64,000 nucleotides of DNA from Chimaeribacter californicus. Its GTDB lineage: Bacteria > Pseudomonadota > Gammaproteobacteria > Enterobacterales > Enterobacteriaceae. The stretch is taken from assembly GCF_002858675.1 (NCBI RefSeq), contig NZ_PJZF01000021.1, positions 1-64,000 on the forward strand, in the 5' to 3' direction. The position numbers and the translations under genes were made by a program. Below the pieces are notes generated by a model, which saw nothing but the letters and a program-made list of their open reading frames with translations, did not search any database and was not told the DNA's origin. How positions within the stretch are numbered: position 1 is the stretch's first letter; every line of letters starts with the position of its first letter. Shown here piece after piece: positions 38,155 to 49,777 of the stretch.

Positions 38155-39087
38155 ATGGAAAGACTCAAGCGCATGTCCGTGTTTGCCAAAGTCGTGGAGT
38201 GCGGCTCGTTTACTGCCGCAGCGCGCCAGCTGGAAATGAGCGTCTCCTCCATCAGCCAGACCGTCTCCAAACTGGAGAATGAGTTGCAGGTGAAGCTGCT
38301 GAACCGCAGCACCCGCAGCATCGGCCTGACCGAGGCAGGGAAGATTTACTATCAGGGTTGCCGCCGCATGTTGCAGGATGTGCTGGAAGTGCATGAGCAG
38401 CTCTACGCCTTTAACAACACCCCGACCGGCACCCTGCGCATCGGCAGCTCCTCCACCATGGCGCAAAATGTGCTGGCGACCATGACCGCCGACATGATGC
38501 GTGAATACCCCGGCCTGACGGTGAACCTGGTGACCGGCATCCCCGCGCCGGATTTGATCGCCGACGGGTTGGACGTGGTGATCCGCGTCGGCGCGTTGCA
38601 GGATTCCAGCCTGTTCTCCAGGCGGCTTGGCTCAATGCCGATGGTGGTGTGCGCCGCGCGCAGCTACCTCAACCAGCACGGCACGCCGGAGAAACCGGCA
38701 GACATCGTCAACTTCTCCTGGCTGGAATACAGCGTGCGCCCGGACAGTGACTTCGAACTGATCGCGCCGGAAGGGATCAGCACCCGCCTCAGCCCGCACG
38801 GGCGTTTTGTCACCAATGACTCGCAGACCATGATCCGCTGGCTCAAAGCCGGGGCGGGCATCGCCTATGTGCCGTTGATGTGGATCATTGATGAGATTAA
38901 CGCCGGGGAAGTGGAGATTCTGTTTGCCCGCTACCACTCCGACCCGCGCCCGGTGTATGCGCTCTATACCGAAAAAGACAAGCTGCCGTTAAAGGTGCAG
39001 GTGTGCATCAACTACCTGACGGAGTATTTCAACCAGGTCGGGACGCTGTTCAAGCAGTACCGCGAGCAGATGCCGCTGGAAGAGTAA
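38155..39087 (+). CDS. aaeR: LysR-family regulator AaeR
   Basis: The 310-residue LysR-type regulator has a winged HTH (residues 1-60, with SFTAAARQLEMSVSSISQTV) and an effector domain (about 90-300). In E. coli it activates aaeXAB with aromatic carboxylic acids. It is divergent from aaeX as in E. coli. The ATG gives the same N-terminus (MERLKRMSVFAKVVE) as E. coli. Confidence 0.95.
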   Translation: MERLKRMSVFAKVVECGSFTAAARQLEMSVSSISQTVSKLENELQVKLLNRSTRSIGLTEAGKIYYQGCRRMLQDVLEVHEQLYAFNNTPTGTLRIGSSSTMAQNVLATMTADMMREYPGLTVNLVTGIPAPDLIADGLDVVIRVGALQDSSLFSRRLGSMPMVVCAARSYLNQHGTPEKPADIVNFSWLEYSVRPDSDFELIAPEGISTRLSPHGRFVTNDSQTMIRWLKAGAGIAYVPLMWIIDEINAGEVEILFARYHSDPRPVYALYTEKDKLPLKVQVCINYLTEYFNQVGTLFKQYREQMPLEE

Positions 39088-39100
39088 ACGCCGGAAAGCA

Positions 39101-39124
39101 GACTGCCCGCAGGCGCGGGCAGTC
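39101..39124. terminator. Hairpin between convergent aaeR and tldD
   Basis: GACTGCCCGC (39101-39110) pairs perfectly with GCGGGCAGTC (39115-39124) around AGGC. There is no T run on either side, so it may stop transcription only weakly. It lies in the 58-base gap between two convergent genes. Confidence 0.5.
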
Positions 39125-39145
39125 GGTATGACTCAGGAGAGCGGG

Positions 39146-40591
39146 TTACGCGGTGCCGCCGACGGTCAGGGTGTTGAGTTTCAGCGTCGGCTGGCCGACG
39201 CCTACCGGCAGGCTCTGCCCCTCTTTGCCGCAGACGCCGACACCCTTGTCGAGCGCCAGATCGTTGCCGACCATGGAGATCTGCTGCATCGCCTCAATGC
39301 CGGAGCCAATCAGCGTCGCGCCCTTCACCGGTTTGGTAATGCGCCCTTTCTCGATCAGGTAGGCTTCCGACGTAGAGAACACAAACTTGCCGGAGGTGAT
39401 GTCCACCTGGCCGCCGCCAAAGTTCGGCGCATAGAGGCCATACTCCACGCTGCTGATGATCTCTTCCGGCGTGGACTGTCCGGCCAGCATGTAGGTGTTG
39501 GTCATGCGCGGCATCGGCAGGTGCGCGTAGGATTCACGGCGGCCGTTGCCGGTCGGGGCGACGCCCATCAGGCGGGCGTTGAGTTTGTCCTGCATGTAAC
39601 CTTTCAGGATACCGTTCTCAATCAGCACGTTGTACTGGCCCGGCACACCTTCGTCGTCAATCGCCAGCGAGCCGCGCAGCCCCTGGATAGTGCCGTCATC
39701 CACCACGGTGCAGAGTTCAGAGGCCACCAGTTCGCCCATCTGGCCGCTGAACACCGAGGTGCCGCGGCGGTTGAAATCCCCTTCCAGCCCGTGGCCGACC
39801 GCTTCATGCAGCAGCACGCCCGGCCAGCCCGCGCCCAGCACCACCGGCATCGCCCCGGCTGGGGCCGCGACGGCGGAGAGGTTCACCAGCGCCATGCGCA
39901 CCGCTTCACGCGCCCAGGCTTCTGCACGCACCTCGCCGTTTTCGTTTTCCAGGAAGAAGTCATAACCGAAACGCCCGCCGCCGCCGCTGGAGCCGCGCTC
40001 ACGTTTGCCGTCCTCTTCTACCAGCACGCTCACGGAGAGCCGCACCAGCGGGCGCACATCCGCCGCCAGCGTGCCGTCGGTGGCCGCCACCAGCACGGTT
40101 TCATACACGCCGGTCAGGCTGGCGCTGACTTCCTGCACGCGCCGGTCGGCAGCGCGTGCGGCTTTGTCCACCTGGTGCAGCAGGGCGATTTTCTCTTCAC
40201 GCGACAGGCTTTGCAGCGGGTCAAGCAGCGGGTAGAGCGCGGTATGGTTGATCGCGCCCAGCGCATGCACTTTGCCGCTGCCGTTCTCACGCACGATGTT
40301 ACGTGCCGCCTGGGCGCTCAGGTTCAGCGCGTTCAGCGTCAGCTGGTCGGCGTAGGCAAAGCCGGTTTTCTCACCGCTGACGGCGCGCACGCCGACGCCC
40401 TGATCGATGTTGTAGGAGCCGTCTTTGATGATGCTGTCTTCAATCACCCAGGCTTCATGGTAGCTGGACTGGAAATAGAGGTCGGCATAGTCGAGGCGAC
40501 GCTCAGCCAGTTGACCCAATACCGAGGAAAGGTCTTGGTGCGTAAGGTTGTTCGCAGTAAGTAACTGCTCACTAGCAAAGGCCAGGCTCAT
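39146..40591 (-). CDS. tldD: Metalloprotease TldD
   Basis: The 481-residue catalytic subunit of the TldD/TldE protease has zinc motif HEAVGH (about residues 262-267). The ATG at 40591 gives exactly E. coli length; MSEDT five codons upstream is an alternative. It is 64 bases downstream of yhdP. Its partner pmbA is also in this window. Confidence 0.96.
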   Translation of the reverse strand: MSLAFASEQLLTANNLTHQDLSSVLGQLAERRLDYADLYFQSSYHEAWVIEDSIIKDGSYNIDQGVGVRAVSGEKTGFAYADQLTLNALNLSAQAARNIVRENGSGKVHALGAINHTALYPLLDPLQSLSREEKIALLHQVDKAARAADRRVQEVSASLTGVYETVLVAATDGTLAADVRPLVRLSVSVLVEEDGKRERGSSGGGGRFGYDFFLENENGEVRAEAWAREAVRMALVNLSAVAAPAGAMPVVLGAGWPGVLLHEAVGHGLEGDFNRRGTSVFSGQMGELVASELCTVVDDGTIQGLRGSLAIDDEGVPGQYNVLIENGILKGYMQDKLNARLMGVAPTGNGRRESYAHLPMPRMTNTYMLAGQSTPEEIISSVEYGLYAPNFGGGQVDITSGKFVFSTSEAYLIEKGRITKPVKGATLIGSGIEAMQQISMVGNDLALDKGVGVCGKEGQSLPVGVGQPTLKLNTLTVGGTA

Positions 40592-40655
40592 AGTATCTTC
40601 ACTCATTGTTATAGGGTTCCGGTGCGGCGCACCGGAGGGGGGATGTTGCGCCCGG

Positions 40656-43600
40656 CTACTTCGCCCCGGCCGCTTTCGGCTCGCGCAACACCTCATTAAT
40701 CTTGGGTTGATCCAAGTTACCACTGATGTGGTAACGGATCAGGGAGATTTTGTTCCAGAGCGGTGCCAGCGCTTTGGTGGCAGCAAACACCGCTGCGCCA
40801 ATCACCGGGTTGATCACGAATGCCGTGGCCACCCCCACAGTGGCGGAAATTTCCGGCGCGATCACCGCTTCCATCTCAATCTGCCGGCGCACCAGATCCA
40901 CCTGCCCGTTCATGGCGATGTCAGCGGCCAGCCCATCCACCAGCAGGTCATCCGTGTGCAGCACGCCGTCCTTGATCCAGATGGTGGATTTGATGGAGTC
41001 GAAATAGAAACCTTTACCGAAGGTATCACTAAAATCAAGCTGCAACTTGCGCAGCAGGGCATCGAAGCTGATCAGCCGCAGCAGTTGCCCGGCACGGCCG
41101 CCGCCGAGATCGGCAATTTCCCCTTTGCCCAGCGCGCTGTTCAGCGTGCCGTTCAGCGTCGGGACAGACGGCTTCCACGGCTCGCCCTGCCAGTGCAGGT
41201 CAAACGCCACATTAAACGGCGCGCCTTTCAGTGGGGTGGAGAGGCCGAGCCAGGAGGCGGCGTCATCAATTTTCGCCCCCTGCAATTTCCCTTTCAGGCC
41301 GGTACGCGATCCGGCGCTCCCCTGTTGCCACTGGCCGTCCACCGTCAGGCGCATCTTGCCGGTGTCCACCAGCCCGTGGCTCAGGGCGAGGGTGTCGCCC
41401 TGCGGCGTGAAATCACCCTCTACCCGGCCAACATTCTGGCCGTAGAACCAGCAGCTCTGGCAGCGCAACATCACTGCCGGCCAGTTGCTGAAGGAGATGT
41501 TCGAGCCAAACGGGTTGCTGCCTGCGCTGTGGCCGCCCTCGTTGCCGGCGGCCGCCGCAAACTGCGGGTTATAATAAAGGTAGCGGATATCCGCCCGCCA
41601 CGGCGCATTTTCCGCCATCTTCAGGGTGCCGTCCGCTTCATCTGCATGAACCTGTGCCTGCATACCGCCCAGTTGCTGGGTGGTTTTCACCGCGACGTTG
41701 TGCCAGCTCTGCCCGCCCGCGTCCAGCACCGGGGTGGTCAGCGTCACCTGTTTCGGGAAATGGAACGTCAGCCCGGGCGCGGCACCGCCCGCTGCCGGGG
41801 CGGCCTGCGTCGGTGACAGCAACGCCAGCCAGCTTTCGCCGTCCAGCGCCGGGAGGTCAAGCGTCAGGCTGCTGTCGCTGGGCAACGGCGGTGGGGTCGC
41901 GCTGTGGCGCTGCCAGGCGGCGCGGTCAAGGGTCAGCGCCTCCCCCAGCAACCAGCGGCTGTTGAAGGCGTTCTCTTTGCCGACGCGCCCGGTCAGGTCA
42001 AAACTTTTCAGGCCGCCTTTCGCATTGGCCGTCAGCAGCAGCGGCTCACCGGCCGCTTTCGCCAGCGGCGCCGGTAAGTGGCTGCTTACTCCTTTCAGGT
42101 CCACGCTGGACTCAACCTCATACTCCGGCTTGCCCTGGTGCGGCAGAGTAATGCCGACCTGGCTTTTCCAGGCGGCGCTGCCGCCCAGTGCCGGAATGGC
42201 CGCCGCCGGTAAGCCGGGCAGTTTGGCCGGTTGCCAGTCACCGGAGAGATTCACCTTGATGCCCATGCTCTGCGGCTGCTCCTGCGTGGAGAAATCCACC
42301 GCCAGCGGTTGCCCCAGCCAGTTGCCCTGCATCGGCTCACTCTGCAGGTTGCCGTTGTCATAACGGAAGCGCCCATTCAGGTTCTTGATGGTGGTATTCA
42401 GCGGTTTAATCAGCAGGCTGTTATTCGCCAGTTGTACATCACCGGTGGCCCTGACCTGCTTGCCATTCAGCGGAATATCGAGATGTAAGCGCCCACTGAC
42501 GTCACCGCCAATCTGCAATTCATCCAGCGCGGCACCCAGCGAACCTTTTAGTGGCGTCTGGTTGAAGTAATTTCCCACTTCTTTACCCGCGCCCTGGATA
42601 TCGGCATCTACCAGCAGCTTCTGTTTCAGGTAATCCGGGATCGCGGCCACCACATTATTGCCCTGCACCTGCCCCAGCAGGGTATGCGGCGCTTTCATAA
42701 ACAGGCCGTCATTAAGGAAATTGAGGTCGATGTCCAGATTCTGCAACGCGGGCCAGCCCGGCTGGAAGCGGAAGGTGGCGGCACGCAGCGGCACAAAGAC
42801 CTGGAACTGGCCGTCATTATGTTTGTAAGGGAACAGATGCGGGTTCCCGGCATACACCAGCGTGGCGTTCTCCACCTGCCCGCCCTGGATCGCCCCGCTC
42901 AGGTAATCCACCAGATGGGTGCCCATCAGCGGCTCCGGGAAGTAGCGCCAGGCGTCGCCGGCGTCATACAGCCGGATGCCGGAGAGAATCGACAGCCACG
43001 GCGTGCCGTTGGCGGGTTGCAGGTAGTCGAAATTGCCGGTGGCCCACAGCGAGCGCGCCTGTACGTCCAGCCCGCGCCCCCACAGTTCCAGCCGGTCACT
43101 GTTGTTGACCCAGCCAATCGCCCCCCGGGCACGGTGCACCTCCAGCGGCGCACGGAACATCTCGCCATACGGCAGCACGCTTTCGTTGAGATCGAGATCC
43201 AGCCGCCCCTGCGGCACGCTGCCGCTCAGCGTTCCGGCAAAATGGCTGATGCCCGGCAACACTTTCCAGTGCTGCCAGCTGACGTCATGCCATCTGGCCT
43301 GAAAACGGGTCAGCTCCGGCTGCTTGAGCGGGATGTCGAGCGCCAGCGCATCGATGTGGCCGGCGGGTTTCAGGTCATTCCAGCGGTCCAGCAGATTGGG
43401 TGAGAGGAACGCCACCATCGGCAGCAGCGGCCCGAGGCGCTCAATCTGGATATTGCGGGTGCGCAGGCGCAGCTCCTCATCCTGATTCGGGCCGAGGAAA
43501 TCAGTGTTTTCCGGCAGCCACAGCGCGGAGATGCCGCCGCGCGGCCAGGGTTGCCCATCGGTCTGCAACGCCAGTTGCGGCACATCAAATTGCCAGCCGC

Positions 43601-44477
43601 GTCCCTGACGCTTCGCATGGAGGGAGAGATCCGTGACCTCAAGCCGGTGCGGCTGGCCGTCGATGTTCCAGCGCGCCTCGCCCTGCCGCACGCGGGCATC
43701 GCCGCCGGCAATCTCGCCGTTTTGCACCTGAAGCCAGGCCGCCAGGCTGACGCTGCCGGTTTGCAGGCCGGTGTTGTGGCGCAGCCAGCGCCCCAGCCAG
43801 GGTTTGAGATCCACGCCGTCCGCCTGCAAATAGACGGTGCCATTGTTCAGCAGCCCCTGGCTGTCGTGCAGGTCCATGCGCAGCTGCACCACGCCGTGCT
43901 GGCCGGTAAAGGTCGAGAGGCTGAGCTGCCCCTCCGCCCGGTGGCGGTTGGCGCTGTTAAGCCAGGTCAGCTGCGGGATGTCAAACACCGCACGCGGCCC
44001 GGAAGGCGTCAGGAAGGAGATGCGGCTGTTGCGCAGGTCGAAGTGGTCCACCTGCTTGAGGAACAGGTTGCTGATTTCATTCGGCTCCACCGAGCTGCCC
44101 TGGTGATCGCGGCCGCCGAGGGTGGAGTCGAGGTCAAGCTGGAGGTTATAGAAGGTGAGATCGCGGAACTGCCAGCGCCAGTGCAGCAGCGATTGCCAGA
44201 CATCCAGCGCCAGGGTGACGCGCTCCAGCTGCCAGGTGGAATCCGGCAGGCGCGCCTGTAACCCGTTGACTTCCAGCGTCGGGCCAAACGTTTCCCAGCG
44301 GCCGGAGAGTTTCTCCACCCTGACCGGCACCCCGCTGACCGCCTCGATTTTGCTCAGCAATTGCGGGCGGAATGTGTCCAGCTTCGGCAGCGCCAACCGT
44401 AACCCACTGATCAACAGCGCCACCATCACAATAATGGTGGCGCAGGTGGTTAACAGAATACCCGGCACTCGCCTCAC
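40656..44477 (-). CDS. yhdP: AsmA-like phospholipid transport protein YhdP
   Basis: The 1273-residue giant AsmA-like protein has an N-terminal membrane anchor (about residues 5-29) followed by a long periplasmic beta-groove and a C-terminal DUF3971/AsmA region. With TamB and YdbH, YhdP carries phospholipids to the outer membrane in E. coli. Its tail [22 protein letters not shown] is the typical conserved end. The usual order yhdP-tldD is kept; rng is 115 bases upstream. Confidence 0.95.
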   Translation of the reverse strand: MRRVPGILLTTCATIIVMVALLISGLRLALPKLDTFRPQLLSKIEAVSGVPVRVEKLSGRWETFGPTLEVNGLQARLPDSTWQLERVTLALDVWQSLLHWRWQFRDLTFYNLQLDLDSTLGGRDHQGSSVEPNEISNLFLKQVDHFDLRNSRISFLTPSGPRAVFDIPQLTWLNSANRHRAEGQLSLSTFTGQHGVVQLRMDLHDSQGLLNNGTVYLQADGVDLKPWLGRWLRHNTGLQTGSVSLAAWLQVQNGEIAGGDARVRQGEARWNIDGQPHRLEVTDLSLHAKRQGRGWQFDVPQLALQTDGQPWPRGGISALWLPENTDFLGPNQDEELRLRTRNIQIERLGPLLPMVAFLSPNLLDRWNDLKPAGHIDALALDIPLKQPELTRFQARWHDVSWQHWKVLPGISHFAGTLSGSVPQGRLDLDLNESVLPYGEMFRAPLEVHRARGAIGWVNNSDRLELWGRGLDVQARSLWATGNFDYLQPANGTPWLSILSGIRLYDAGDAWRYFPEPLMGTHLVDYLSGAIQGGQVENATLVYAGNPHLFPYKHNDGQFQVFVPLRAATFRFQPGWPALQNLDIDLNFLNDGLFMKAPHTLLGQVQGNNVVAAIPDYLKQKLLVDADIQGAGKEVGNYFNQTPLKGSLGAALDELQIGGDVSGRLHLDIPLNGKQVRATGDVQLANNSLLIKPLNTTIKNLNGRFRYDNGNLQSEPMQGNWLGQPLAVDFSTQEQPQSMGIKVNLSGDWQPAKLPGLPAAAIPALGGSAAWKSQVGITLPHQGKPEYEVESSVDLKGVSSHLPAPLAKAAGEPLLLTANAKGGLKSFDLTGRVGKENAFNSRWLLGEALTLDRAAWQRHSATPPPLPSDSSLTLDLPALDGESWLALLSPTQAAPAAGGAAPGLTFHFPKQVTLTTPVLDAGGQSWHNVAVKTTQQLGGMQAQVHADEADGTLKMAENAPWRADIRYLYYNPQFAAAAGNEGGHSAGSNPFGSNISFSNWPAVMLRCQSCWFYGQNVGRVEGDFTPQGDTLALSHGLVDTGKMRLTVDGQWQQGSAGSRTGLKGKLQGAKIDDAASWLGLSTPLKGAPFNVAFDLHWQGEPWKPSVPTLNGTLNSALGKGEIADLGGGRAGQLLRLISFDALLRKLQLDFSDTFGKGFYFDSIKSTIWIKDGVLHTDDLLVDGLAADIAMNGQVDLVRRQIEMEAVIAPEISATVGVATAFVINPVIGAAVFAATKALAPLWNKISLIRYHISGNLDQPKINEVLREPKAAGAK

Positions 44478-44592
44478 GCGTTTCTCCTTTCATCCCGTTG
44501 TCATCAGCACGGGATTACGACATCAAATTAGTGTACAGCCATGCGTGACGCAGGGGCGACAACATGCCGGCAGCCTCGTGCCGCCGGCCAGG

Positions 44593-46062
44593 TTACATCA
44601 TGACGACGTCAAATTGTTCCTGGTTATAGAGCGGTTCGATCTGCACTTTGACCTGCTTGCCGACGAAAATTTCCACTTCCGCCAGCGCATGGGACTCCTC
44701 GCCTTTCAGCGCTTCGCCCACTGCCTGCGAAGCGTAGACCAGGAAGCGGTCAGCATCATACGCGTGATGCACGCGCACAATTTCGCGCAGGATCTCATAA
44801 CAGACCGTTTCTACCGTTTTCAGCGTGCCGCGGCCATGACAGGTTGGACAATCATGGCAGAGCACATGTTCCACGCTTTCACGCGTGCGTTTGCGCGTCA
44901 TCTCCACCAGGCCGAGCTGCGAGAAGCCGTTGATGCTGGTTTTCACCCGGTCTTTGCTCAGCGCCTGCTCCAGCGAATGCAGCACGCGGCGGCGGTGGTC
45001 CTCGTTGCTCATGTCGATGAAGTCGATGATGATGATGCCGCCGAGGTTACGCAGCCGCAGCTGGCGGGCGATCGCCTGCGTCGCTTCAACGTTGGTGTTG
45101 AAGATGGTTTCATCGAGGTTGCGGTGGCCGACAAACGCCCCGGTGTTGATGTCGATGGTGGTCATCGCTTCGGTCTGGTCGATGATCAGGTAGCCGCCCG
45201 ATTTCAGTTCGACCTTGCGCTCCAGCGCCCGCTGGATCTCGTTCTCCACATCGTAGAGATCGAAAATCGGCTGTTTGCCGGTGTAGTGCTCCAGCTTGCT
45301 GGTGAGTTCCGGCATATATTCGCCGGTGAACTCCAGCAGCAATTCGTAGGTGAGGCGTGAGTCGACGCGGATGCGGTCTAACGCCGCACCGGCAAAATCA
45401 CGCAGGATGCGCTGCGCCAGCGCCACTTCGCCATACAGTTTGCACTTGGTGATATTGCGTTTTTTACGTTCGGTGACTTTCGTCCAGAGGCGTTTGAGGA
45501 AGGCAGCGTCCTGCGACAGCTCCTCCGCCCCGACCCCTTCGGCGGCGGTGCGGATAATAAAGCCGCCCAGATCGTCGCAGTAGGCGGAGACGATTTTCTT
45601 CAGGCGGTCGCGCTCCGCCTCACTGGCGATGCGCTGCGATACGCCGACATGCGCCGCCCCCGGCATAAACACCAGGTAACGCGACGGCAGGGTGATGTCA
45701 GTGGTGAGGCGTGCGCCCTTGGTACCGAGCGGATCTTTCACCACCTGCACCATTAAATCCTGCCCCTGGCGTACCAGCTCGGCGATGTCGCGCACGTGGA
45801 AATTTTTCCGCTCGTCACCGGCCACACACTCGGTGTGCGGCATGATGTCAGAGGCGTGGAGGAAAGCGGCTTTGTCGAGGCCGATGTCCACAAAGGCGGC
45901 CTGCATCCCCGGCAGCACGCGGCTGACGCGGCCTTTGTAGATATTACCGGCGATGCCGCGTTTGGCCTCGCGCTCGATGTGAATCTCTTGCAGTATGCCG
46001 CCATCAATATAGGCGACCCGGGTCTCTGAGGGGGTGATGTTTACCAGTAATTCAGCGGTCAT
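44593..46062 (-). CDS. rng: Ribonuclease G
   Basis: The 489-residue single-strand endoribonuclease has an N-terminal S1 domain (about 38-128). The catalytic DNase I-like region carries the metal aspartates in TTIDINTG (about 303-310) and IIIIDFIDM (about 344-352). The zinc-link cysteines are in [10 protein letters not shown] (about 404-413). It matures the 16S rRNA 5' end and degrades some mRNAs. Its start overlaps the maf stop by 11 bases. Confidence 0.97.
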   Translation of the reverse strand: MTAELLVNITPSETRVAYIDGGILQEIHIEREAKRGIAGNIYKGRVSRVLPGMQAAFVDIGLDKAAFLHASDIMPHTECVAGDERKNFHVRDIAELVRQGQDLMVQVVKDPLGTKGARLTTDITLPSRYLVFMPGAAHVGVSQRIASEAERDRLKKIVSAYCDDLGGFIIRTAAEGVGAEELSQDAAFLKRLWTKVTERKKRNITKCKLYGEVALAQRILRDFAGAALDRIRVDSRLTYELLLEFTGEYMPELTSKLEHYTGKQPIFDLYDVENEIQRALERKVELKSGGYLIIDQTEAMTTIDINTGAFVGHRNLDETIFNTNVEATQAIARQLRLRNLGGIIIIDFIDMSNEDHRRRVLHSLEQALSKDRVKTSINGFSQLGLVEMTRKRTRESVEHVLCHDCPTCHGRGTLKTVETVCYEILREIVRVHHAYDADRFLVYASQAVGEALKGEESHALAEVEIFVGKQVKVQIEPLYNQEQFDVVMM

Positions 46063-46645
46063 GGTCTCTCCTTACCTTGCGGACAGCCATAAACTGGCTG
46101 AACAGCTCCTGCGTTTCCACCAGCGGCAACCCGACCACGGCCGGGTAGCTGCCGCGGATCTCCCGCACAAAACAGCCGCCTTTGCCCTGGATGCCATACG
46201 CACCCGCCTTGTCCATGGGTTCGCCACCGGCGATATAGTGTTGAATTTCGTCTGAGGAGAGCACGCGGAAAGTGACATCCGTCATCACCAGCGTGCAGAG
46301 CAGATCGCCCCGGTCGGCAATCGCCACGGCGGTCATTACCTGATGCTGCCGGCCGGAAAGCGCCTGCAACATCTCTGCAGCGTGTGCCGCGTCACGCGGC
46401 TTCTCCAGCACCTGCCCCTCCAGTACCACGATAGTATCAGAACCGAGTACCGGCAAATCCTGTGGTGCGGCGGCCACCCCGGCCAGCGCTTTGTCCTGGG
46501 CCAGCCGGCGCACATAACCTTCCGGGGTCTCTTCCGGGCGGCGCACCTCTTCCACCTCAGCCACGATACGCTCGAAGGGGATCTCCAGCAGGGAGAGCAA
46601 TTCATGCCGCCGCGGGGAAGCGGAAGCCAGATAGAGTGAAGTCAT
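46052..46645 (-). CDS. maf: dTTP/UTP pyrophosphatase, Maf family (YhdE)
   Basis: The 197-residue Maf-fold house-cleaning nucleotide pyrophosphatase has the motif [11 protein letters not shown] (about 7-17) and [11 protein letters not shown] with the catalytic Asp (about 68-78). The ATG at 46645 gives the E. coli-like [13 protein letters not shown] start; a four-codon extension is rejected. It lies 8 bases after mreD. Confidence 0.93.
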   Translation of the reverse strand: MTSLYLASASPRRHELLSLLEIPFERIVAEVEEVRRPEETPEGYVRRLAQDKALAGVAAAPQDLPVLGSDTIVVLEGQVLEKPRDAAHAAEMLQALSGRQHQVMTAVAIADRGDLLCTLVMTDVTFRVLSSDEIQHYIAGGEPMDKAGAYGIQGKGGCFVREIRGSYPAVVGLPLVETQELFSQFMAVRKVRRDHDR

Positions 46646-46653
46646 GTCAGTCC

Positions 46654-47142
46654 TCATTGTACGGCAAATTGACGGCGGATTTTACGCATCAACAGGAACA
46701 GCCACGGCCACAGGATGCCGTCAACCACACTACTCCAGAACACTTCCGGGCGGAACGAGACATTTATCACCAGGAATTCGGCCCAGAACACCACCACATG
46801 CATCGCCAGCGAGAGCAGCATCACAATCAGTGCCTGCTGCCACAACGCCATGTTACGGAACAACTGGAACTTGAACGCCACCAGATAGGCGATGATCCCC
46901 AGCGCCAGCGCCCTGACCCCCAGCGTGGAGCCGAGGATCAGGTCAATCAGCAGGCCGAGGATAAAGCCGGTGCCGACATTCACCCGGTGCGGCAGCGCCA
47001 TCACCCAGTAAATGAGGATCAACGTCAGCCAGGAGGGCCGGAACATGTAGATCTGATCGGGCCACGGCATGATTTGCAGCAACATGGCGATAAAGAATGA
47101 GATCCAGATTATCCAGCGTCCGTGGCTGCGGTAGCGGTTCAT
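46654..47142 (-). CDS. mreD: Rod-shape determining protein MreD
   Basis: The 162-residue integral membrane protein has about five to six spans and a basic N-terminus. It belongs to the elongasome with MreC, RodA and PBP2. It overlaps mreC by four bases. Confidence 0.95.
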   Translation of the reverse strand: MNRYRSHGRWIIWISFFIAMLLQIMPWPDQIYMFRPSWLTLILIYWVMALPHRVNVGTGFILGLLIDLILGSTLGVRALALGIIAYLVAFKFQLFRNMALWQQALIVMLLSLAMHVVVFWAEFLVINVSFRPEVFWSSVVDGILWPWLFLLMRKIRRQFAVQ

Positions 47143-48182
47143 GGCTGTGTCCCCCTGACGGGCGGTGCCGGTGACGTGGTGGTACCGTGGGCGGGTGCGG
47201 CACCGTTCGCCGGCACCGCATTATTCACCGGGGCCGCGCCGGTGGCCGGGGCGGGTGGCCCCATTTCATTGGCGCGCGGCAATACCTGCGGCATCATCTG
47301 CGTCAGGCGTTCATTGGCGACGCGGTGCACTTCGTCCGGCGGTAGCGGCATGTCCCCGTTGCGGTCAGACCCCCACAGCAGCAGCAGATAACGCAAACGC
47401 TGCAGGCCGGCCGTTGGCCGCGCCTGAATCACCGTGTAGGCGCGCTGGCTGTCCACTTTTACCGAAGAGACCACCGCCACCGGGTAACCTTCCGGGAAGC
47501 GGCCGCCCAGCCCGGACGTCACCAGCACATCGCCGACACGGATGTCGGTGTTGCTCGGCAGATGCTCCAGCTGGAGGTCGTCAGCGCAACCGCTGCCGGC
47601 CGCGATAACCCGGATGTCATTACGCAGCACCTGAATCGGCAACGCGTGCGACGCATCGCAGATCAGCAGGACGCGGCTGGTAAATTTCGCGACCGCCACC
47701 ACCTGCCCTACCACACCTTTGTCACTGATCACCGGCTGGCCTTCATAGACGCCGTTTTCAGAGCCTTTGTCGATAACCACCTGGTCGCTGTATGGGTCGG
47801 TGCCGGTGGAAATCACCTGCGTCACCATTTTCTGCTCATCCTGACGCAGGGGCGAGCCCAGCAATTCACGCAGGCGGGCATTCTCCTGCTTGAACTGGCC
47901 AAGCAGCAGTTGGTCGCTGTTTTTCAGCAACAGCTCCTGACGAAGCGCACGGTTTTCCAGCTCGAGCTGCTGACGGGTCGCCAGTGTGTCAGAGACGCTG
48001 TCGAGCAGTTTGCGCGGGCCATTAGACAAGAAATAGAAGGGACTGACGGCCGTATCCATGTAGGTACGGATCTTCATGAAGGTACCGAGACGGCTGTCGG
48101 CGATAATCAACGCAATCGCCGCGACAATAGCCAAAAAGAGACGTAATTGCAGGGAAGGTCCCCTGCTAAAAATCGGCTTCAT
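47139..48182 (-). CDS. mreC: Rod-shape determining protein MreC
   Basis: The 347-residue protein has one membrane helix (about residues 10-30), a coiled coil (about 65-110), a periplasmic beta-domain (about 115-275) and a disordered Pro/Ala-rich tail (about 300-347). It links MreB with PBP2. The tail is longer and more Pro/Ala-rich than I expect for the domain alone. Confidence 0.95.
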   Translation of the reverse strand: MKPIFSRGPSLQLRLFLAIVAAIALIIADSRLGTFMKIRTYMDTAVSPFYFLSNGPRKLLDSVSDTLATRQQLELENRALRQELLLKNSDQLLLGQFKQENARLRELLGSPLRQDEQKMVTQVISTGTDPYSDQVVIDKGSENGVYEGQPVISDKGVVGQVVAVAKFTSRVLLICDASHALPIQVLRNDIRVIAAGSGCADDLQLEHLPSNTDIRVGDVLVTSGLGGRFPEGYPVAVVSSVKVDSQRAYTVIQARPTAGLQRLRYLLLLWGSDRNGDMPLPPDEVHRVANERLTQMMPQVLPRANEMGPPAPATGAAPVNNAVPANGAAPAHGTTTSPAPPVRGTQP

Positions 48183-48222
48183 AAATTATGCGGATTCCTC
48201 GACGACAGAAGGGGTAGCCACA

Positions 48223-48245
48223 CGGCGTGAAAGCCGTTCACGCCG
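48223..48245 (-). terminator. Hairpin between mreB and mreC
   Basis: CGGCGTGAA (48223-48231) pairs perfectly with TTCACGCCG (48237-48245) around AGCCG, in the 201-base gap between mreB and mreC. Without a T run it is probably an attenuator or stabiliser that lowers mreCD relative to mreB. Confidence 0.45.
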
Positions 48246-48383
48246 GGACACGCAGGTAAACCAAACCAGGCTTTCCGGCGCACCCTGCGGCGGGTACGCC
48301 CTTTATGCCGTGACACAGTGGTTTATGCTTGCGCACCGCGACGTGCGCCACCCCTTCCCAGGGCTGATGAGATGTTGCGCGGA

Positions 48384-49777
<1,394 letters not shown>

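Noticed and set aside
40548-41816. A 422-codon plus-strand frame opposite yhdP
   Set aside because: yhdP is full length and recognisable; the opposite frame has shadow composition.
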